The notes under the pieces were generated by a model. It ran no database searches and was not told where the DNA came from. It saw only the letters and a list, made by a program, of their open reading frames with translations. Made by a program: the position numbers and the translations under genes. Positions 10,401 through 15,308 of a stretch of 22,431 nucleotides of DNA are shown one piece after another. The stretch covers positions 1 to 22,431 of the forward strand of contig CAYGZA010000068.1 of the NCBI GenBank assembly GCA_964354135.1, read 5' to 3'. Position 1 is the stretch's first letter, and every line of letters starts with the position of its first letter. The DNA comes from CAYGZA01 sp964354135 (GTDB lineage: Bacteria > Planctomycetota > Planctomycetia > Pirellulales > Thermoguttaceae).

Positions 10401-10787
10401 CACGATCGGCGGATCCACGTCCAGCGGCAGCCGGTTGAGGACGGCGCTGACGGCGTCGCGGACGTCCTGGGTGGCGGCGTCGATGTCGCGGTTGACGGTG
10501 AAGGTGAGGATCAGGAACGAGGTGCCTTCGGAGGAGATCGACCGCAGCTCGTCGATTCCGGCCACCGTGGCCACCGAGTCTTCCAGGACCTGCGTTATCT
10601 CGGATTCCACGTCTTCGGCCGCGGCCCCGCGGTACGCGGTGGCGACGTAAACCGTCGGTAGGTCGATCTTGGGGAAGCGATCCACGCCGAGCTGCAGATA
10701 CGACGCGATCCCCGCCACCACGAGGGCCAGGATCAACATCACCGCAAACACCGGGCGGCGGATGCAGATTTCAGCCAACCACTGCAA
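7455..10787 (-). CDS. RND efflux pump, inner-membrane permease (HAE1/AcrB type)
   Basis: A proton-driven inner-membrane exporter of about 1110 residues, the usual size for AcrB-like RND pumps. It starts with the typical IRRPVFAVML transmembrane helix. In TM4 it has IDDAIVVLEN with D400-D401, and in TM10 VVKKNAIL with K980. These match the AcrB proton-relay residues D407/D408 and K940. The DD-A pattern indicates the hydrophobe/drug class rather than the heavy-metal class. An Ala/Pro-rich insertion (AAAPAGAQAASPAAGP) sits in the second periplasmic half. Start choice: TTG at 10787 is preceded by GGAGG eight bases upstream; an in-frame TTG at 10802 has no ribosome site and lies just after a stop. 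It follows the lipoprotein adaptor on the same strand, separated by 112 bp filled with repeats. No TolC-like gene is in the window, so the outer-membrane partner must be encoded elsewhere. Substrate unknown. Confidence 0.95.
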   Translation of the reverse strand: MQWLAEICIRRPVFAVMLILALVVAGIASYLQLGVDRFPKIDLPTVYVATAYRGAAAEDVESEITQVLEDSVATVAGIDELRSISSEGTSFLILTFTVNRDIDAATQDVRDAVSAVLNRLPLDVDPPIVRKQDLDASPIMTLAVSGQRDPRELFVLADRHVKDVIESAPGVGQVTIAGAADRAVQVNIEARRLADYGLSIAQVREALVRQNADIPGGRVDAGFRELSLRTLGRFRTPEDFREMAVATVNGTPVRLRDLGEVVNGTKEVRTLARLDGTQAVVLQVQRQSGENTVEVIENVKKRLERSRALLPPDVSVDVIQDQSRYIQAAMHEVQKHLVVGSILATVVVLLFMRSWRSTLIAAVAIPASLIAAFGMMRAMNFTLNNVTMLALVLMVGVVIDDAIVVLENVFRFIEEKRMPPMRAAVAGTKEIGLAVMVTTFSLVIVFLPVSFLSSVTGRMLFQFGLTASVAILVSLLVSFSLTPMMSSRLLRPAAAGGAEPASRRGFYHGIEVGYMASLRWTMRHRWLVLVLSLAVIASNVPLYRLVKQDYIPTNVDESEFEVGVTAPEGATIKSMDATLRAVEAELRQVAGVRTLLTTVGSSGLGRVNSGQVFVRLEDIESRRFSLARLWRETLAGHPMAALRGNFTQREKMQEARRRLDRAKFPDLEIAVRNLTSFRQGAPVDIDFSLIGPDLEGLASYSEQLLAKMRGHPEKNIPGIPGIVDTYNTLRMDKPELHVAIDRERAASLGVDVAEIATTLRIAVGGDDRVSRWRDYQLDDVYDVELRLVGVDRTGPESITQLYVRAKPGQNPGAETAAAPAGAQAASPAAGPDRPALTRLDNVVHANFARSPARIDRIDRQRTAAVRANVAPGYALADRIEALRQAADELGMPPSFTTRVLGRGRELERTLRDFRWTFVLSFVFMYLILAAQFEHVVHPLTILFSLPLAVPFGLVSLWLGGESLNLYSALGILVLFGVVKKNAILQVDHTNQLRAEGMDRLSAILLANRDRLRPILMTTIAFVAGMLPLLIGTGPGAEERRSIAVLVAGGQTLSLLLTLLAVPVVYSFFDDIGQLLRRKKRAAIPAREERLNAVPSAVGWDENGVGAADST

Positions 10788-10795
10788 GGATCGGA

Positions 10796-10800
10796 CCTCC
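10796..10800 (-). promoter_or_regulatory. Shine-Dalgarno site deciding the RND start
   Basis: GGAGG on the minus strand lies eight bases before the TTG codon at 10785-10787. It would fall inside the coding region if translation began at the upstream TTG (10802). It therefore supports the shorter protein beginning MQWLAEICIRRP. Confidence 0.7.
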
Positions 10801-10806
10801 AACCAT

Positions 10807-10824
10807 TACCACAGAGACATAAAG
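10807..10824 (+). repeat. Degenerate copy of the 18-bp arm found at 21095-21112
   Basis: TACCACAGAGACATAAAG matches the arm CACCACGGAGGCACGGAG at 12 of 18 positions. All six differences are transitions. It lies just upstream of the RND gene, next to a heptamer array. Shared origin is an inference; chance similarity of a purine-rich word is possible. Confidence 0.4.
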
Positions 10825-10851
10825 CAGGAAGGATGAAGGATGAGGGATGAA
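10824..10851 (+). repeat. Heptamer tandem array, word GGATGAA
   Basis: Three consecutive 7-bp units (GGATGAA, GGATGAG, GGATGAA) at 10831-10851 follow a degenerate unit GCAGGAA at 10824-10830. The array lies in the gap between the adaptor and RND genes. Confidence 0.7.
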
Positions 10852-10883
10852 TGTGCAACGATCACCGCGAACTCCCCCATGCC

Positions 10884-10925
10884 GCCTTCTGCCTACCGCC
10901 TACCGCCTACCGCCTTCTGCCTGCT
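10884..10925 (+). repeat. Heptamer tandem array, word GCCTACC, overlapping the 3' end of the adaptor gene
   Basis: Six units of exactly 7 bp: GCCTTCT, GCCTACC three times, GCCTTCT, GCCTGCT. On the minus strand the array encodes the last residues of the adaptor (about QAEGGRR) and its TAG stop at 10900-10902, then continues past the stop. Confidence 0.85.
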
Positions 10926-12183
10926 CGATCTCGACCGGCCCGCGGCGGGCCTGCCGGGCGTCCGCCGCGACCAGGTCGCCCGGCGAAAGCCCCTGGAGGA
11001 TCTCCACTCGATTGCGGTCGCGGCGGCCCGTCTGCACGATCTTCTCCGCCGCCTGCCCCTGGCGGATCAACCAGACCTTTTCGACGCCTGCGAACTCGGT
11101 CACCGCACCGGCTGCCACGGCGAGCGTCTTGGCGTCGGGATCCACGAGGATCTCCGCCTCGGCAAACAAGCCGGCACGCAACCGCAGGCCGGGATTGGGC
11201 AGGTCGGCCTCGACGATCAGCGAGCGATTCGAGGTTTCCAGCGCCGGCGCCGTGCGGGAGACTTCGGCCTCGAGCACGGCCGATTCGCCTTCGACCCTGA
11301 CTGCCACCTTTTGTTTCTCCCGCACGGCGACGGCCTCGCGCTCGGGCACTCCGGCCCGGAACCGCAGCTTGTCGATCCGCACCAGGGAGACCACGGCCTG
11401 GCCTGCCTGGAGATAGGCGCCCGGGGCGACGTACCGCTGCTCGACGATGCCGTCGAAGGGGGCGCGAATCTCGGCGTCGGCGCGGATTTGCTTCGCCAAG
11501 GCCAAATCGGCGCGGCGGACCCCGATGAGCTGAATCTGCTCGGCCGCGTCGTTCACGGCGGCCTCGTACCGTGCCTGGGCGGCATCCCAGGCCGCCTTGC
11601 GGGCGTCGACTTCTTCCTCCGTGACCGCCTCCTGTTGTCTTGCCCGCAAGTCGCTGGTGCGCTTCCAATTGTCCTCGGCCTGGTGGCGCAGGGCCGCTTC
11701 CTGCTTGACGGTCGGCACCTGGGTCTTGTCCTTCTTCTTCTCGTCCTCCTCGGGCGCAACACCGAGCTTCGCACAGGCTTGCGCCAGTTGCGCTTTGGCC
11801 AGCTCCACGCGGAGGTCCAACTCCTCCGTGTCCAGGCTGACTAGAACGCTCCCTTGCTGGACGGGTGATCCGACGTCGACGGGGGTCTTTCGGAGGTCGA
11901 CGCCAAGCTGCTTGACGCGGCCGGCTACCTTGGCCCCGACCACGACCTGATCGTCCGCCACGAGGGCCCCCTGCACCCGGACCACACGCGGCCAGATCTC
12001 AAGCCGGACGGGGGTGACGGCAAGCTTGGGCGGCGTGGCGTCCTGCGCTTCCTCCGCCGGCTCGGCATTGAGCCGCCCCGGGCGGCTGCATCCCGCCGGG
12101 GCAATCGCCAGGAACAGCAGAGCGAACACCACGGTGCCGGTCCTCTTTTCGCGCCGCCCGCTGTGGCCGTCGGAGTGTCTCAT
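10900..12183 (-). CDS. RND efflux periplasmic adaptor lipoprotein (HlyD/MFP family)
   Basis: A membrane-fusion protein of 427 residues that bridges the inner-membrane pump and an outer-membrane channel. It has a basic N-terminus, a hydrophobic core (VVFALLFLAIA) and a lipobox APAGC with C32, so a lipid-anchored periplasmic form is likely. A lipoyl/barrel-sandwich half begins near VVVGAKVAGRVKQLGV. A long charged alpha-hairpin covers about residues 120-240, including the Lys/Glu-rich EEDEKKKDKTQ. The second sandwich half contains AEIRAPFDGIVEQRYVAPGA, the classic adaptor signature, followed by the beta-barrel and proximal domains. The ATG start at 12183 gives a clean signal peptide but has only a weak ribosome site. 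The gene precedes the RND pump gene on the same strand, the usual order. Its C-terminal codons and stop lie in a heptamer repeat, so the true ancestral C-terminus may have been altered. Confidence 0.93.
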   Translation of the reverse strand: MRHSDGHSGRREKRTGTVVFALLFLAIAPAGCSRPGRLNAEPAEEAQDATPPKLAVTPVRLEIWPRVVRVQGALVADDQVVVGAKVAGRVKQLGVDLRKTPVDVGSPVQQGSVLVSLDTEELDLRVELAKAQLAQACAKLGVAPEEDEKKKDKTQVPTVKQEAALRHQAEDNWKRTSDLRARQQEAVTEEEVDARKAAWDAAQARYEAAVNDAAEQIQLIGVRRADLALAKQIRADAEIRAPFDGIVEQRYVAPGAYLQAGQAVVSLVRIDKLRFRAGVPEREAVAVREKQKVAVRVEGESAVLEAEVSRTAPALETSNRSLIVEADLPNPGLRLRAGLFAEAEILVDPDAKTLAVAAGAVTEFAGVEKVWLIRQGQAAEKIVQTGRRDRNRVEILQGLSPGDLVAADARQARRGPVEIEQAEGGRR

Positions 12184-12225
12184 GGCGTTGCCTAAGGAGT
12201 AATCCCGAGAGATCCCGTATGACCC

Positions 12226-12254
12226 ACTCTAATTGCGGGCCGCGGGTTTGTCTA
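12226..12254 (-). promoter_or_regulatory. Candidate sigma-70-type promoter for the adaptor-RND operon
   Basis: On the minus strand TAGACA (12249-12254) and TAGAGT (12226-12231) are 17 bp apart. They match the -35 consensus at five of six and the -10 at four of six positions. Transcription would begin near 12219, about 36 bases before the adaptor ATG. Prediction by eye in a GC-rich genome, so modest confidence. Confidence 0.35.
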
Positions 12255-12284
12255 TCGCCGGCCGGGTTTTTGCCGCGCGGCGAT

Positions 12285-12305
12285 TCTCCTTGCCGGCAAA
12301 GGAGA
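12285..12305. promoter_or_regulatory. Dyad, candidate operator upstream of the CDF exporter
   Basis: Perfect 7-bp arms TCTCCTT (12285-12291) and AAGGAGA (12299-12305) flank a 7-bp centre whose core GCCGGC is itself a palindrome. The dyad covers the candidate -35 element of the CDF promoter and lies in the divergent gap shared with the adaptor gene. A repressor or metal-sensor site is a reasonable guess; the cognate regulator is not in the window. Confidence 0.45.
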
Positions 12306-12318
12306 TACGGCGTATCAT
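12290..12318 (+). promoter_or_regulatory. Candidate sigma-70-type promoter for the CDF exporter
   Basis: TTGCCG (12290-12295) and TATCAT (12313-12318) are separated by exactly 17 bp, matching the consensus at four of six and five of six positions. A start near 12325 would leave a short leader holding GGAGAG at 12331-12336 before the ATG at 12346. This agrees with the chosen translation start. Confidence 0.5.
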
Positions 12319-12345
12319 GGGCGCATCGTGGGAGAGCTTCGCTTC

Positions 12346-13257
12346 ATGGTTTCCGGCGGCCGGGCCGAGCATCATCGTCCGTCGCGGCTTTCGGGCAACC
12401 GGCGCCGTCTGGCACTGGTGCTCGTCTTGGCCGGCGGCTACATGGTCGCAGAGATCCTCGGGGGTCTGCTGACCAACTCCTTGGCCCTGTTGGCCGACGC
12501 GGGCCACATGTTCTCCGACGTGGCCGCCCTGGGACTGAGCCTTTTCGCCATCCGGATGGCCGAGCGGCCGGCGACCCCGCGGCGGACGTACGGCTACTAT
12601 CGCACCGAGATCCTGGCCGCCCTGGCCAACGGGGCCGCGTTGGTGGCCGTCGCCCTGTTCATCTTTGTCGAGGCGTACCGGCGAATGCTCGAGCCCCCGC
12701 CGGTTCAGGGGGCCATCATGATGGGAATCGCCGTCGGGGGACTCGTCGTCAATCTGGCGGGGCTGTGGCTCCTGAGCGGCGGACGGCACGAAAGCCTCAA
12801 CGTCCGCGGGGCCTGGCTCCACGTGCTCAGCGACGCGCTGGGCAGCCTCGGCGCGATCGTGGCCGGGGCCCTGATCTGGGCATTCCAGTGGCGCTGGGCG
12901 GACCCCGTCACGTCGGCCTTGATCGGAGTGCTCATCATCTACTCCTCGTGGCGGCTCCTGGGCGAGTCGGTGTCGGTGCTCATGGAGAGCGCTCCACGCG
13001 GCATCGATGTCGACGAACTCCGCGCGGCCATGGCGGCAACGCCCGGCGTGCTGGAGGTCCACGACTTGCACGTCTGGACGATCACCAGCGGGCTGGACTC
13101 GCTTTCAGCCCACGTGGTCGCCGAAGACGGCCGGCCGCACGCCGCACTGCTGAGCGAGCTGCAAAACCTGCTCGACGGCCGATTCGGCATCCACCATGTC
13201 ACCCTCCAAATCGAGCCGGCGGATTGGGGGCCGGACTGCAACTGCCGGCATGGGTAG
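12346..13257 (+). CDS. Cation diffusion facilitator, zinc-type exporter (CzcD/ZitB-like)
   Basis: A six-helix inner-membrane antiporter of 303 residues that exports divalent cations in exchange for protons. TM2 carries H54-MFS-D58 (HxxxD) and TM5 carries H159-VLS-D163 (HxxxD). This four-residue site is typical of zinc/cobalt/cadmium CDF proteins. The cytoplasmic C-terminal domain contains HDLHVWTITSG, a strong CzcD-subfamily signature, and ends with a Cys/His tail, DCNCRHG. A His-containing basic N-terminus precedes TM1. The ATG at 12346 is preferred over an in-frame GTG at 12328 because GGAGAG lies nine bases upstream and the likely transcript starts near 12325. It is divergent from the adaptor-RND genes. 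The neighbouring RND is of the drug rather than metal class, so a joint metal-resistance cassette is not shown. Confidence 0.93.
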   Translation: MVSGGRAEHHRPSRLSGNRRRLALVLVLAGGYMVAEILGGLLTNSLALLADAGHMFSDVAALGLSLFAIRMAERPATPRRTYGYYRTEILAALANGAALVAVALFIFVEAYRRMLEPPPVQGAIMMGIAVGGLVVNLAGLWLLSGGRHESLNVRGAWLHVLSDALGSLGAIVAGALIWAFQWRWADPVTSALIGVLIIYSSWRLLGESVSVLMESAPRGIDVDELRAAMAATPGVLEVHDLHVWTITSGLDSLSAHVVAEDGRPHAALLSELQNLLDGRFGIHHVTLQIEPADWGPDCNCRHG

Positions 13258-13267
13258 GTGCAGGAAC

Positions 13268-13298
13268 GAGGGGCGAGGGACGAGAGTCGAGGGGTGAG
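13268..13298 (+). repeat. Heptamer tandem array, word GAGGGGC
   Basis: Four 7-bp units (GAGGGGC, GAGGGAC, GAGAGTC, GAGGGGT) plus a partial GAG lie eleven bases after the CDF stop codon, in the gap before the NSS symporter. Confidence 0.75.
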
Positions 13299-13347
13299 AA
13301 AACAGGGGTTCGCGCTTTGGGGCCCGGGAGGGCGAGGCGGTGGTCGG

Positions 13348-13376
13348 TTGTCATCCGCCCGCGCCGCCGGTACGAT
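13348..13376 (+). promoter_or_regulatory. Candidate sigma-70-type promoter for the NSS symporter
   Basis: TTGTCA (13348-13353) and TACGAT (13371-13376) are 17 bp apart, five and four of six consensus matches. Transcription would begin near 13383, giving a leader of about 35 bases. It implies separate transcription from the CDF gene and argues against an in-frame ATG at 13375 as the start. Confidence 0.4.
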
Positions 13377-13416
13377 GGGAGGAACTTGTCCCAGGAGCCC
13401 GGTGAGTGCAAGTGCG

Positions 13417-15027
13417 ATGACTTCGTCCAACGCGAGCCGCAAGGAGGGTTGGGGCACGCGGATCGGGGTGATCCTGGCCGTGACCGGCGGGGCCGTGGGG
13501 CTGGGGAACTTCCTTCGCTTTCCGGGATTGGCGGCCAAGTACGAAGGCGGGGCCTTCATGGTCCCGTACTTCGCGGCATTCCTACTGCTGGGCCTGCCCT
13601 TGGCATGGGCCGAATGGGCCATCGGCCGCTACGGCGGCGCCCGGGGGTTCAGCTCAGGCCCGGGCATCTTTCGCAGCATCTGGCCGAGCCGGGCGGCCGC
13701 GTACTTCGGCGTTCTCGTGCTCTTGGTGCCGGTGATGGTCTACATGTACTACGTCTTTATCGAGGCGTGGTGCCTGGGCTATGCCTGGTACATGGCCACC
13801 GGCGCCCTGGATCTGGGGCCCGAGAAGCAGCGATACGTCGAGTTCTTCGAGGGTTTCGTCGGCGGCCGGCACGACGGGTCGCTCTTCGGCGGCCGGGGCG
13901 TGCCGACGCTGGTCTTCTTGGGCCTTTGCTTCGCCGCCAACTTGTGGCTGGTCTATCGGGGCTTGAGCAAGGGGATCGAGCGGTTCTGTGCCTGGGCCAT
14001 GCCGGCCTTGGTGCTTTGCGCCCTGGTGGTCCTGGCCCGCGTCCTCACGTTGGGAACGCCGGACCCGAACAAGCCGGACCTGAACGTCACCAGCGCCCTG
14101 GGCTTCATGTGGAACCCGCGGACGGAGGGCAAGGGTTTCATCGAGGCCCTGCTCAATCCCCAGATGTGGATGGAAGCGGCCGGCCAGATCTTCTTCAGCG
14201 TGGCGATCGGCTTCGGCATCATCATCACCTATGCCAGCTACTTGAAGCCCGACGACGACATCGCCCTGAGCGGCCTGACCAGTTGCGCCGGCAACGAGTT
14301 CTGCGAAGTGGCCCTGGGCGGGATGATCACCATTCCGGCGGCGTTTATCTTCCTCGGGGCCGCCGAAACGTCCCGAATCGCCGATTCGTCGTTCGATCTG
14401 GGATTCAAGACCCTGCCGATGGTCTTCCAGTACATGCCGCTGGGCCGGTTGGTGGGCACGTTGTTCTTCTTCCTCTTGTTCCTCGCGGCGATCACCAGCT
14501 CCATCGCGATGCTCCAGCCGGTCATCGCCCTCTTGGAAGAAGGACTGGGCCTGAGGCGCCGCGGCTCCGTGGCGATCCTCGGGCTGGTGACGCTGTTGGG
14601 CGTGGGCTTCGTCGTCTACTTCTCGGCCGATTTGGTCGCCCTGAACACCATCGACTTCTGGGTCGGGACGTTCGCCATTTATCTCCTGGCCACGTTCCAG
14701 ACGATTCTCTTCGGTTGGGTCTTGGGGATGAAGCGGGGCATGGAAGAGCTGGACCGCGGGGCCGAGATCCGCATCCCACGGGTCTTTGGATTCATCATCA
14801 AGTACGTCTCGCCCGCCTATCTCTTGGGCGTCTTTGCCCTGTGGGTGTACCAGCAGATCACGGCCGAGGCGGAGAAAAACGCCTTCCGGGCGATCTTTGA
14901 GAAGCCCGTGGTCGCTTCTTCGGTGGTTTTCATCCTGGTGATGGTCCTCCTCATCGGCCTGTCAGTCCATTTTTCGCTCCGCCGCTGGGAGCGGGCCGAG
15001 AGGCTGAAAGACGAGGCGTCGCCGTGA
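13417..15027 (+). CDS. Sodium-dependent NSS-family symporter (LeuT-like)
   Basis: A 12-helix inner-membrane sodium-coupled transporter of 536 residues, probably for amino acids. TM1 reads GGAVGLGNFLRFP with N31, matching LeuT N27 of the first sodium site; the LeuT residue N21 is glycine (G25) here. TM6 reads FFSVAIGFGIIITYASY, with S261 at the LeuT T254 position. TM7 keeps the conserved asparagine (N293, LeuT N286). EWAIGRYGGA after TM2 is also typical. I chose ATG 13417, which begins the conserved pre-TM1 segment; an in-frame GTG at 13402 with AGGAG four bases upstream is an alternative giving five more residues. The small protein at 15116 follows on the same strand. The exact substrate cannot be read from sequence. 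Confidence 0.94.
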   Translation: MTSSNASRKEGWGTRIGVILAVTGGAVGLGNFLRFPGLAAKYEGGAFMVPYFAAFLLLGLPLAWAEWAIGRYGGARGFSSGPGIFRSIWPSRAAAYFGVLVLLVPVMVYMYYVFIEAWCLGYAWYMATGALDLGPEKQRYVEFFEGFVGGRHDGSLFGGRGVPTLVFLGLCFAANLWLVYRGLSKGIERFCAWAMPALVLCALVVLARVLTLGTPDPNKPDLNVTSALGFMWNPRTEGKGFIEALLNPQMWMEAAGQIFFSVAIGFGIIITYASYLKPDDDIALSGLTSCAGNEFCEVALGGMITIPAAFIFLGAAETSRIADSSFDLGFKTLPMVFQYMPLGRLVGTLFFFLLFLAAITSSIAMLQPVIALLEEGLGLRRRGSVAILGLVTLLGVGFVVYFSADLVALNTIDFWVGTFAIYLLATFQTILFGWVLGMKRGMEELDRGAEIRIPRVFGFIIKYVSPAYLLGVFALWVYQQITAEAEKNAFRAIFEKPVVASSVVFILVMVLLIGLSVHFSLRRWERAERLKDEASP

Positions 15028-15033
15028 GATCGA

Positions 15034-15082
15034 GTACGCAATGTCCGGTACTCAGCACTCAGTACCCGGTACTCGGTACTGA
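15034..15082 (+). repeat. Heptamer tandem array, word GTACTCA
   Basis: Five clear 7-bp units at 15048-15082 (GTACTCA, GCACTCA, GTACCCG, GTACTCG, GTACTGA) follow two weaker ones at 15034-15047. The array fills most of the gap between the NSS symporter and its likely small subunit. Confidence 0.85.
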
Positions 15083-15103
15083 CCGCGCTGGGAACAGCCG
15101 ATC

Positions 15104-15108
15104 GGAGG
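15104..15108 (+). promoter_or_regulatory. Shine-Dalgarno site of the small membrane protein
   Basis: GGAGG lies seven bases before the ATG at 15116. A clean ribosome site supports this very short reading frame as a real gene. Confidence 0.7.
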
Positions 15109-15115
15109 GGACGCG

Positions 15116-15277
15116 ATGACCCTCGGCGGCTGGATTGCGATGATTCTCTCCGTGGGATCCGTCACGTGGCTCTTGGGCTGGTCGGTCTGGCGGGTGCTCC
15201 GCACGCCCGGCGCCACGCGGCACATCCACGCCCCGGCCGACATCGAGACCGAGGACGATCCGACGCAGCAACCGTAG
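15116..15277 (+). CDS. Small single-helix protein, probable NSS transporter small subunit (MetS-like)
   Basis: A 53-residue protein with one predicted transmembrane helix (about residues 6-29, GWIAMILSVGSVTWLLGWSV) and a short polar, acidic C-tail (HIHAPADIETEDDPTQQP). In several bacteria NSS-type amino-acid transporters such as the methionine/alanine importer MetP need a tiny one-helix partner, MetS, encoded just downstream. Position (88 bp after the NSS stop, same strand), size and topology all fit. The pattern W-I-x-M followed by a W/G-rich helix also resembles that group, though this is recalled, not searched. The ATG has GGAGG at the proper distance. The gene ends 31 bp from the convergent glycosidase gene. 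Confidence 0.8.
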   Translation: MTLGGWIAMILSVGSVTWLLGWSVWRVLRTPGATRHIHAPADIETEDDPTQQP

Positions 15278-15305
15278 CAGGGCGGGTCGACCCAGCGGTC
15301 CCTGC
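15277..15305. terminator. Possible bidirectional terminator hairpin between convergent genes
   Basis: GCAGGG (15277-15282) pairs with CCCTGC (15300-15305). The enclosed sequence contains the palindrome GGGTCGACCC. It sits between the stop codons of two convergent genes, but there is no T-run on either side. Confidence 0.3.
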
Positions 15306-15308
15306 GGC

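Noticed and set aside
7569..10661. A 1030-codon open frame antisense to the RND gene
   Set aside because: It mirrors the codon pattern of the RND gene; its product is Asp/His/Arg-rich with no recognisable domain.
7455..13257. A heavy-metal resistance cassette made of adaptor, RND and CDF genes
   Set aside because: The RND TM4 motif is the DDA type of drug-class pumps, not the metal-class pattern, and the CDF gene is divergent with its own promoter.
13375..13377. ATG as the NSS start
   Set aside because: It overlaps the candidate -10 element, has no ribosome site, and adds residues not typical before TM1.
12219..14900. An 893-codon plus-strand frame running across the CDF and NSS genes
   Set aside because: It crosses the CDF stop and NSS start regions in a different frame and has low-complexity Arg/Gly/Pro content. 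The CDF and NSS frames carry unmistakable family motifs.
10824..15082. CRISPR array
   Set aside because: Repeat units are 7 bp, contiguous and degenerate, with no spacers and no cas genes.
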